DNA of 64,000 nucleotides from Pedobacter sp. Hv1 (GTDB lineage: Bacteria > Bacteroidota > Bacteroidia > Sphingobacteriales > Sphingobacteriaceae): assembly GCF_001412215.1 (NCBI RefSeq), contig NZ_LLWP01000002.1, positions 186,001 through 250,000 of the forward strand. Direction: 5' to 3'. A program made the translations under genes and the position numbers. The first letter of the stretch is position 1, and every line of letters starts with the position of its first letter. The notes under the pieces were generated by a model. The model was not told the origin of the DNA and did no database searches. It saw only the letters and a list, made by a program, of their open reading frames with translations. This document shows, piece after piece, positions 27,725-34,811 of this stretch.

Positions 27725-28693
27725 ATGAAACTATTAGGTGTTTTACTCAGCAAGAATTATAAGTTATTGAGCGTAGCTGCTATTTTAGAAGTTTTTGAAA
27801 CCGTAAATAAGTTTTATGAGACAGCTGGAGATGCGCAACCCTTCGAAATCAACTTGTTGGCTTCAGAAGAAACCACGCGCCATCAGCAAGAGGCCTTTGG
27901 TTATCCCCTACAATCTATTCAAGAAGTTAAACAATTGGACATGATTTTAATTCCTGCTTTTACATCAGATAACATGCCCGAAACCCTACAAGCAAATGGT
28001 ACTTGTATCCCTCATCTCATTAAACAATATAATAATGGAGCTAGCCTTGGTACGTTTTGTACGGGTGCTTTTTTATTGGGTGCAAGTGGTTTATTAAATG
28101 GAAAGATTGCGACTACACATGTGGATGCCAGCAATGGTTTTGCCCATGCTTTTCCGGCGGTAAAGCTAAAAGCTGATAAAACCGTTACCCAAGACGGACG
28201 ATTGTATACCAGTGGTGGAGCCACATCTTCATTTCACCTCCTGTTACATTTGGTGCATGAGTATTGTGGTAAGGAAATGGCCATTAAAATTGCCAAGGTT
28301 TTCGCCATCGATATGGATCGTGATAAACAATCGTATTTCAGCACCTTCCAACCTTCTCGTAGCCATAATGACGAGTTGGTGGCTTCTGCCCAACAAAAAA
28401 TTGAAAGCAATTACCATGATGCCGCAACCATTGAAGAACTGATCAAAGACATTCCCTCAAGTCGCAGAAATATTGTACGCCGATTTAAGCAAATTACAGG
28501 CATTACTCCAATAGAATACCTACAACAAACCCGGATTGCCGCAGCAAAAAGATTGTTGGAGCGTACCGGGCAACAAATGACAGAGATTATCTTTAACTCT
28601 GGTTACAGCGACCCTAAGGCTTTTAGAAAGGTTTTTAAAAAGAGTGTTGGCATGACACCTTCTCAATATAGGGAGAAGTTTCAGGTAAGGTAA
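27725..28693 (+). CDS. GlxA-type regulator: DJ-1/PfpI domain plus AraC HTH
   Basis: The start was set at ATG 27725; the frame is open from 27704 only through a TTG. The 322-residue protein has a DJ-1/PfpI-like domain at about 1-180 with the nucleophile-elbow Cys in TFCTGAFLLGASGLL. An AraC helix-turn-helix pair follows at about 220-320 (IEELIKDIPSSRRNIVRRFKQ; MTEIIFNSGYSDPKAFRKVFKK). It is a cytoplasmic transcription factor, probably sensing a small molecule through the DJ-1 domain. The target is unknown; it converges on the aldolase fusion with 4 bp between. Confidence 0.88.
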   Translation: MKLLGVLLSKNYKLLSVAAILEVFETVNKFYETAGDAQPFEINLLASEETTRHQQEAFGYPLQSIQEVKQLDMILIPAFTSDNMPETLQANGTCIPHLIKQYNNGASLGTFCTGAFLLGASGLLNGKIATTHVDASNGFAHAFPAVKLKADKTVTQDGRLYTSGGATSSFHLLLHLVHEYCGKEMAIKIAKVFAIDMDRDKQSYFSTFQPSRSHNDELVASAQQKIESNYHDAATIEELIKDIPSSRRNIVRRFKQITGITPIEYLQQTRIAAAKRLLERTGQQMTEIIFNSGYSDPKAFRKVFKKSVGMTPSQYREKFQVR

Positions 28694-28697
28694 GGCT

Positions 28698-30227
28698 CTA
28701 TTTTAAATGCAAAAGCATCTGAATATCCGATCGCTCATAAGGAGAAGTATGCCCCTCTACCCTTTCGAAACCCAATTTATGGTACAAATTAATAGCAGGC
28801 TTCAAAATGGTATTACTTTCTAGATAAAGCGTTGTTGCCCCCAAACTTTTCGCTTTTTCTACGATAGCCTGGCCTAGCAAATAACCAATATTTTTCCCCT
28901 GTACCTTTGGCGACACGGCCATTTTTGCCAATTCATAATCATAGGCATGGTTAGTGAGTTTAATCAAAGCACAAACGCCTACTGGTTCATTGTTAAATAA
29001 AGCAACTTTAATATGCCCACCCTTAGCCAAGATATAGGCTTCTGGTTGATCTAAGGATTCATAATCTTTGGCTTCCATTTTAAAATAATTGGAGATCCAC
29101 TCTTCATTTAAAGCCCTAAAAGAGGCGTTGTATTTTGGCTGGTAGTCTACAATTTCAATTGCACCAGATAGGGCGTTTTTTTCTTTATCCTTAACGGGAG
29201 GTGTAACTAATGTCAGATCTTTGATAAATTCATCAACCGCATTAAAATCAGTAGCCCAACAGGTAACCAATCTAACTGCCGAAAATTGGTCGTCAATCTT
29301 TTTCCATACATAAAAGGCATAGTCTTGGTTAATTTTAGCAATTACCTCATTCGGAAATATAGGAAAGGATTGGTTGGTTTGGGTCTCTGTAAGGAAAGCA
29401 TAGCCCAGTGCTTTTATTCCCTGATGCAGTTTTTGTGCAGCTTGGTTGGCATGATCGCCCAGTTTAAAAAAGAGATCGTCTTTAAACAGTTCTAAGAATT
29501 GGATACCCAACAACCTGCCTTTGGCCAATAAAGCCCCTCTTTGTTTGATATTGTATTTAAAATTTTGTTGAAGCGATTGGTTATTGATCACAATGGCCTC
29601 ACCCAAAAGAGCGCCTGTTTTGGTGCCACCAATATAAAACACATCGGTATAAACGCCCAAATCTTTTAAGGTTAAACCACTATTTTTTGCCATTAGGCCA
29701 GATGCCAGTCTTGCTCCATCTAAAAACAACAAAAGGCCTTTTTCCTTACAATATGCTGATAGTGCTTTCAGTTCATCTTTGGTATAAAATGTACCCACTT
29801 CTGTTGAATTGGAAATGTACACCATTCGTGGCATGGTGGTATGTACCTCCTCAAATAAATCTAGTTTATCCTGAATATCTTGTACCCTTAATTTACCATC
29901 TGCGGTATTTACCGTTTGTATCCGATGGCCTGTGGCTTCAATGGCACCAGTTTCGTGTACTTGAATGTGTGCTGTTTCTGCTGCAATTACCGATTCGTAA
30001 GGACGAAGTAAAGCTGAAATAACCAATAGATTAGCCTGGGTACCTCCAGAAACGAAATACACCGCAGCACTTGGATGCTCCATCTTATCAGTAATTAGTT
30101 TGGCAGCAGCCAACGAGTAAGTATCTGCTCCATAACCTTCTTCTACAGTGAAATTACTTTCTGCAAGTGCTGTTAAAATATTGGGATGGCAACCTTTAGT
30201 ATAGTCGTTTTTAAAATTGTATTTCAT
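28698..30227 (-). CDS. Threonine aldolase-GNAT acetyltransferase fusion
   Basis: This 509-residue protein joins two enzymes. Residues 1-345 are a PLP beta-eliminating lyase/low-specificity threonine aldolase: FVSGGTQANLLV, AETAHIQVHETGAIE, FLDGARLASGL, and the PLP lysine in IGGTKTGALLGEA. Residues about 365-509 are a GNAT domain (YELAKMAVSPKVQGKNIGYLL; LYLESNTILKPAINLYHKLGF). Ordinary threonine aldolases are about 340-350 residues. The GNAT half closely resembles that normally attached to MarR regulators. It is divergent from a MarR gene across a nested palindrome. It may cleave a beta-hydroxy amino acid and acetylate the product or a related amine; that link is inferred. Confidence 0.85.
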   Translation of the reverse strand: MKYNFKNDYTKGCHPNILTALAESNFTVEEGYGADTYSLAAAKLITDKMEHPSAAVYFVSGGTQANLLVISALLRPYESVIAAETAHIQVHETGAIEATGHRIQTVNTADGKLRVQDIQDKLDLFEEVHTTMPRMVYISNSTEVGTFYTKDELKALSAYCKEKGLLLFLDGARLASGLMAKNSGLTLKDLGVYTDVFYIGGTKTGALLGEAIVINNQSLQQNFKYNIKQRGALLAKGRLLGIQFLELFKDDLFFKLGDHANQAAQKLHQGIKALGYAFLTETQTNQSFPIFPNEVIAKINQDYAFYVWKKIDDQFSAVRLVTCWATDFNAVDEFIKDLTLVTPPVKDKEKNALSGAIEIVDYQPKYNASFRALNEEWISNYFKMEAKDYESLDQPEAYILAKGGHIKVALFNNEPVGVCALIKLTNHAYDYELAKMAVSPKVQGKNIGYLLGQAIVEKAKSLGATTLYLESNTILKPAINLYHKLGFERVEGHTSPYERSDIQMLLHLK

Positions 30228-30253
30228 GTCTTCAATCCTTTTGAATAATGAGG

Positions 30254-30313
30254 TAAAGATATCAAATATTTTATATATGTTAATATTTACGTAAAATATT
30301 ACATATATTTGAT
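30254..30313. promoter_or_regulatory. Divergent promoter region with nested palindromes (MarR operator)
   Basis: TAATATTTAC / GTAAAATATTA (30281-30301) is a palindrome with one extra A. Outside it, ATCAAATAT (30261-30269) faces ATATTTGAT (30305-30313). A perfect plus-strand -7 box, TATATTTG, lies at 30304-30311, and a minus-strand TATCTTTA lies at 30261-30254. A repressor bound here would cover both promoters. Confidence 0.6.
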
Positions 30314-30329
30314 TTCAATTCAATTTCAG

Positions 30330-31097
30330 ATGAACATTATTGAAAAAGCAGGCATTTTAGCCATTGGAACACGATTATTGAGAGTGCACGATTTATTGAG
30401 AATTGATGCAAATACCTTTTATAAAGCACAAGGTTTTGATTTCGAAACCAAATGGTTCTCGGTAATGTATGTACTTTCTGTTCAATCTCCTTTAAGTGTA
30501 ACTGAAATTTCGGCCGAGATTGGCTTAAGTCATCCCACTACCATTACCTTGTTAAAAGAGTTGGAGAACAAAAAGTTCATCGAATCGATCAAAGACGAAA
30601 AGGATGAAAGGAAACGGAATATTCAGCTTACCCCAACCGGATCAGATTTGGTTAAATCGTTAAAACCAATCTGGAAAATGATTATCAACGTATTGACCAA
30701 ATTGACCAGCAACCAAAACAATTTATTTGAAGCCATTAACGAAGTGGAAGACCGATTAAGGGAAAGCAGTTTTTTACAGCGAATGGAAGCCCTAGCAACT
30801 GACCAAGGACAGGTTAAATCGGACCTGATCACTATCAAAAAAATTGAGGTCCAAGAAGAATTGGCAATTGCCCAAGCCATTCTACAGCAAGTTCAATTGC
30901 AAAAAGGCGAGCTGAATGAATATGATCCTATTGATGGTTATATTTTTTACATGGCTTTTGTAAATGGTTTACCTGCTGGCACCGCAGTAATTAGCTTAAT
31001 AGACCACAATGCCAACTTAGATGAATTGGCTGTATTGGACAATTATAAATCGATGGGTATTGAAGAAGCTTTATTGGAAGCGATTAAAACGTCCTAA
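30330..31097 (+). CDS. MarR regulator with reduced GNAT-like tail
   Basis: The start was set at ATG 30330, since an earlier in-frame start lies on the -7 box. The 255-residue protein has a MarR winged helix at about 20-140 (LSVTEISAEIGLSHPTTITLLKELENKKFI; DERKRNIQLTP). A C-terminal part of about 95 residues keeps only GNAT-like fragments (FVNGLPAGTAVISL, DELAVLDNYKSMGIEEALLEAI) and lacks the full acetyl-CoA loop and C-terminal strands. MarR-GNAT fusions are normally about 300 residues. It probably represses itself and the divergent aldolase-GNAT gene. Its stop overlaps that of the last eCIS gene by 3 bases. Confidence 0.78.
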   Translation: MNIIEKAGILAIGTRLLRVHDLLRIDANTFYKAQGFDFETKWFSVMYVLSVQSPLSVTEISAEIGLSHPTTITLLKELENKKFIESIKDEKDERKRNIQLTPTGSDLVKSLKPIWKMIINVLTKLTSNQNNLFEAINEVEDRLRESSFLQRMEALATDQGQVKSDLITIKKIEVQEELAIAQAILQQVQLQKGELNEYDPIDGYIFYMAFVNGLPAGTAVISLIDHNANLDELAVLDNYKSMGIEEALLEAIKTS

Positions 31098-31648
31098 ATC
31101 AACTGTACAATAACTGGGCTTTTTGCACCTGTATAATCAATGGCAGAGCAATACTGAGCAGTATGAACCTTTTTCTTTAATTTCTCTATTGTTGGGCTAG
31201 TATAAGGTAGGTTTATAGATTTACCAGTCATCAGTTTGATCAAATCTTCATCATACAAAGCGTATATTTCAAACAAATGCAACAATAACATTTCGGTGCG
31301 ATAATTATCAATGTGATAGTGACCATCCAAATCAAGTTGCTTAACCTCTACATGGTGTGCTGTGACCTCCATTTTCAAATATTCATATATAGCAGTTAAC
31401 ATTTCATCTAGTTTTTCTTCTTCAATTTTGATCAGTAGATATACACTACTATTGGTAATGAGGTAGCCATTTAAGATCAATTCTCCATACCAAGTACATT
31501 TATTTAGTGCTCTAGCGATTATCAATTTGCATTGATCGGCTTCAAACAACTCCTTCCACCCGCCCAATCTCAGCACCACAGCTTGGTTATGCTTTTTGTG
31601 CACTGGCTTTTTCTTTACCACCGCACCTAAATCGACCTTTTTTTCCAT
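31094..31648 (-). CDS. Degenerate REP/Y1-transposase-like protein, last gene of eCIS operon
   Basis: This 184-residue protein lies 6 bp after the ATPase gene, so it belongs to the eCIS operon. Its middle (VVLRLGGWKELFEADQCKL, then ALNKCTWYGELILNGYLIT) follows the fold pattern of Bacteroidota REP-associated Y1/IS200-like transposases. The catalytic H-x-H strand (normally SNHVHLLI) reads SSVYLLIKI here, with both His lost. It is therefore unlikely to be an active HUH nuclease. It could be a domesticated nucleic-acid or protein binder serving the particle. The homology is inferred from pattern and needs profile confirmation. Confidence 0.45.
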   Translation of the reverse strand: MEKKVDLGAVVKKKPVHKKHNQAVVLRLGGWKELFEADQCKLIIARALNKCTWYGELILNGYLITNSSVYLLIKIEEEKLDEMLTAIYEYLKMEVTAHHVEVKQLDLDGHYHIDNYRTEMLLLHLFEIYALYDEDLIKLMTGKSINLPYTSPTIEKLKKKVHTAQYCSAIDYTGAKSPVIVQLI

Positions 31649-31654
31649 TTGATG

Positions 31655-33013
31655 CTAATTATTGAAAATGTTGATGGTTTTGTTCTCTTTTTTAAACTCT
31701 TTTTTAATGCCGCTAAGCAAATCTATTTTACTTACCATCGTTTCATTTTTACCAATGGTTGCTAAAGCACAATACCGAAGTACATTGATAATAGCCCCAC
31801 CCGTTAGCTCATATTCTTCTGCAATTTGATGTAAATCGATATCAGCATGTAAGGTACAAACTCCAGCAAATGCGTTTAACCACAATTGGTAACGTTCTGT
31901 TACTGATGGCATTTTAAAATTAATGATCGACTGGAACCGTCTGGTAAAGGCATCGTCCATATTTGCCCTTAAGTTGGAGGCTAAGATCACAACGCCAGGA
32001 AAATCTTCAATCCGTTGCAAAAGGTAAGCAGTTTGCTGGTTGGCATGTCTATCATTTGAGGTAGTAGCAGCTGTTCGTTTCCCAAATAATGCATCAGCTT
32101 CATCAAAAAATAAAATCCAGTCTTTATGTTCGGCAATATCAAATATCTTGGATAGGTTTTTCTCCGTTTCGCCAATATATTTAGAGACAATCATCGATAG
32201 GTCAACTTTATATACATCCCTTTGGGCTGCTTTGCCAATTAGGGTGGCAGTAAGTGTTTTCCCCGTACCCGGTGGACCGCAAAATAAGGTTCTGTAACCT
32301 GGCTTAATTTTTTTAAATAAACCCCAATCGTTCATTAAAGTATGCCCATGCGCAAGCCATAGCTTAATTTCTGTAACCTGTTCCATAACTAATTCATCTA
32401 ACACTACATCTTGCCATTCCAGATGTGTAGTAATTTTTTGGGCCGGAAAAGAAGGACTACTTTCTGGTTGGATTTTTTGACCAGTTAAAAAATAATGGAG
32501 CCAAGTTTCATTGATGGTTAAAATACCATTGAATCTGGGCAGATAAGATTCTGTATCTGTTAAAGAGAGTACTTGTTCTTTTACCAATATACTTTCTTTA
32601 TCAAATAGTTTGATTACTTCTGTTCTGAGGGTTGGATCTGTAACTGTTAGGACAAAACATAAAGTTTGGCCTGTAGGTAAAAAACCGCTATGATTTTTAT
32701 CTACCACCCCACCGAACTCTGTAAAACCTTTATCGTAAATTTGGTTCTTACCAAAAAAGATATCTAATATTTCGGGTTGTACGTGTGGTGCCATGGCCAG
32801 AGCCAAAGCTAGTCTGCCATAAAGATCCAAATCCCACTCTACTAAAGTTTTGCTATACGTACAGTTTGCCCCATCTAGCTCTGGCAGTGGAATATCGTGC
32901 CAATTTTGCTCGTGACCTTCTTGAAGTAGGTAAGTTTTAATTGCTTGCTCAATAACGCACTGCAACCAATTCATTTCTCTAAAAATTGTAGGTATAGCTA
33001 AATTAGTTTCCAT
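31655..33013 (-). CDS. eCIS AAA+ ATPase (Afp15/Pvc15-like)
   Basis: This 452-residue protein has a variable N-terminal domain (1-190). An AAA+ module follows with Walker A GPPGTGKT (246-253), Walker B ILFFDEADALF (300-310) and the sensor/arginine-finger region NMDDAFTRRFQSIINF. It matches the cell-division-protease-type ATPase that is standard in Afp, PVC and AlgoCIS clusters, where it is thought to assist assembly or cargo loading. It overlaps the preceding gene by 11 bp, which indicates translational coupling. Confidence 0.9.
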   Translation of the reverse strand: METNLAIPTIFREMNWLQCVIEQAIKTYLLQEGHEQNWHDIPLPELDGANCTYSKTLVEWDLDLYGRLALALAMAPHVQPEILDIFFGKNQIYDKGFTEFGGVVDKNHSGFLPTGQTLCFVLTVTDPTLRTEVIKLFDKESILVKEQVLSLTDTESYLPRFNGILTINETWLHYFLTGQKIQPESSPSFPAQKITTHLEWQDVVLDELVMEQVTEIKLWLAHGHTLMNDWGLFKKIKPGYRTLFCGPPGTGKTLTATLIGKAAQRDVYKVDLSMIVSKYIGETEKNLSKIFDIAEHKDWILFFDEADALFGKRTAATTSNDRHANQQTAYLLQRIEDFPGVVILASNLRANMDDAFTRRFQSIINFKMPSVTERYQLWLNAFAGVCTLHADIDLHQIAEEYELTGGAIINVLRYCALATIGKNETMVSKIDLLSGIKKEFKKENKTINIFNN

Positions 33014-33923
33014 AACTGATGAACAACTTTTCTATATCATCTAAATTGGCATCGGCCCACCTAAAATATTGCAAAGCGGTATTCGGATTTAATTCATTTG
33101 CCTGAAGCATATCTAACACGCTAACCTGTGCATGAGATTGAATCTGTGGTGCATACTCATTATCGTAATGAAATTCGTGCTTGTAAAAACTCCTCGCCCA
33201 CTCGTTCTGAAATTGTCTTTGCGCAATGAGTTCGCTAATGAAAACCTCTAAGCGTTCGTCTTGAACCATTAGTTTTTTGGCCTTAAAAAAACTTGGTTTG
33301 CGATTGGTTTCTCGGTGATAATATTCCAAATCTTTGGAAAGGATGGTTTTGGAACTATGGTGACCAAAAACATCAATCAATCCGGGGCCTTCGGTATCGG
33401 TAATGATTTCCAATTCGGCCTTATGATCGCTAGAAATGGCCAAGGTCCAATCTAATGTAGACACACTTTCGGTAACCACATAAATTTCGCGAAACGAAAA
33501 ATGGGTTTGGGTTAACCTAATGATGAGCAGATCTTTGATGGATCCCCAGTTCATAATTTTAATGGATTCTGGTTCATTTGCCTTGAACAAAAAGCTACCC
33601 GTAGCGCCAAAAGAGATCAATTGTTTACTGTACTCGTATGCTCCTTCCTCCGAATCGTGACCACGTTCTCTACTGGTATAAGGTTTGGTTACACCATCGT
33701 GAAATTTCCAGCCAATTGGATTGAGCTTCACGTTGTAATCAATTTGACATGAATCTGGATCTACGGTATTGTTTCTAAAAATGTTGCCCAATATGATCAT
33801 TTCTCCATTTCGGATTTGAAAAAAATCTCCAGGATAAACCTGTTGGTTCAACGGCTTTGTAGGAAGAAATCCACCAGTTTGCAGATAAAAATTTCTATAA
33901 AAATTCTTGTAGTTTGCATTCAT
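33003..33923 (-). CDS. eCIS-operon protein of unknown function, weakly gasdermin-like
   Basis: This 306-residue protein has no signal peptide and no recognised family. The N-terminal 230 residues look beta-rich: GGFLPTKPLNQQVYPGDFF, MIILGNIFRN, LLIIRLTQTHFSFREIYVV, then TESVSTLDWTLAISSDHK. The order of a GD turn, a later 'YVVTE' strand and an amphipathic hairpin recalls the gasdermin pore-forming domain, but only at pattern level. Residues 230-306 are helical and charged and could be a regulatory tail. Lying between coiled-coil proteins and the ATPase, it could be cargo or an accessory. No protease gene is adjacent. Confidence 0.4.
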   Translation of the reverse strand: MNANYKNFYRNFYLQTGGFLPTKPLNQQVYPGDFFQIRNGEMIILGNIFRNNTVDPDSCQIDYNVKLNPIGWKFHDGVTKPYTSRERGHDSEEGAYEYSKQLISFGATGSFLFKANEPESIKIMNWGSIKDLLIIRLTQTHFSFREIYVVTESVSTLDWTLAISSDHKAELEIITDTEGPGLIDVFGHHSSKTILSKDLEYYHRETNRKPSFFKAKKLMVQDERLEVFISELIAQRQFQNEWARSFYKHEFHYDNEYAPQIQSHAQVSVLDMLQANELNPNTALQYFRWADANLDDIEKLFISYGN

Positions 33924-33943
33924 AACACGCTGATTAAAATCAA

Positions 33944-33973
33944 CCCATCGCCCTCAATTGATCAGACGATGGG
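33944..33973 (-). terminator. Intra-operon hairpin (attenuator candidate)
   Basis: CCCATCG and CGATGGG form a 7-bp stem with a 16-nt loop in the 60-bp gap before the 306-residue protein gene. On the minus strand it is followed by TTGATTTTAATC, a weak U-rich tract. It could reduce expression of the last three genes. Confidence 0.4.
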
Positions 33974-33983
33974 CATAAAAAAA

Positions 33984-34808
33984 TTAAGAGGCTAAAGCAG
34001 CAGCATTGGCAGCAGCTAAACCAGCTTGCAACGATTTCAATTTCACTTGTGCTTTATTCAAATCTGCATTGGCATCGCCAAGTTGTTTAGTGATCAGTTT
34101 ATAAGCTTTTTCCATTTGTTTGTAATTACCTCTGGCCACCGTATAGGCATTGTCTAGATACCAGGTTAAAGAGGTTTTATTTACAGTATTGTTGGTTTCG
34201 GTGGTACCAGTTAACAAATGATAAAAATCTTTGGCCTGATCTAATTCTAATGCCATGGCCATTTCAGTTTCTCTATTAGAAGCTTGAGCTGCAAAAGTAG
34301 ATTTCAAAGCAATTAAGGTCAGTGCAACGGCATCATTCGCATTTTTACCTGCCACACCAACCATAGTAATCAAATCGTCGGAAATGAGTGGGTTCAGTGC
34401 TTTTTTTCTAATGATGATATTGGAAAGTTTGTTGATGATTTCTGCAACATAGATGAGCTTATCAATCAGCACCTTAATTTTTGGCGCTAAATCTTTACTG
34501 TTTGTTGTTGCTTTGGCCATTTCTGTAACCGCGATCTGAGAATTATTTTTAAGGTCTAGCGCATTCTGTACCATTTGTTCTATCAACAATTTGTTGTTGT
34601 ACGTTTGCGATCTGATCTCTTCGTCAGTTGCTAAAAAGCCCTGAATTTTAGTTGATTTTTCTGTTAAAGAATCGACAATTGCCTGAAACTGCGCTACATT
34701 GTGTTGCGCATCGATCACCTTAATTGTCAACTCATCTAATTCAGCTTTTTTCTGTTCGGTAACACCACTTCTGGTGCGAAAAGTAGATTTTATTGCAAGA
34801 GTTTCCAT
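33984..34808 (-). CDS. eCIS-operon helical/coiled-coil protein
   Basis: This 274-residue protein is almost wholly helical, without a signal peptide. It has a coiled-coil start (EQKKAELDELTIKVIDAQHNV), a helical module at 71-177 (VAEIINKLSNIIIRKKALNP; GKNANDAVALTLIALKSTF), and a C-terminal helix (KAQVKLKSLQAGLAAANAAALAS). The 71-177 module resembles residues 75-171 of the neighbouring 707-residue protein, suggesting the two share an ancestor or pack together. It lies 3 bp after that gene. Likely structural (neck, fibre or cargo scaffold); I do not recognise the family. Confidence 0.6.
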   Translation of the reverse strand: METLAIKSTFRTRSGVTEQKKAELDELTIKVIDAQHNVAQFQAIVDSLTEKSTKIQGFLATDEEIRSQTYNNKLLIEQMVQNALDLKNNSQIAVTEMAKATTNSKDLAPKIKVLIDKLIYVAEIINKLSNIIIRKKALNPLISDDLITMVGVAGKNANDAVALTLIALKSTFAAQASNRETEMAMALELDQAKDFYHLLTGTTETNNTVNKTSLTWYLDNAYTVARGNYKQMEKAYKLITKQLGDANADLNKAQVKLKSLQAGLAAANAAALAS

Positions 34809-34811
34809 GGT

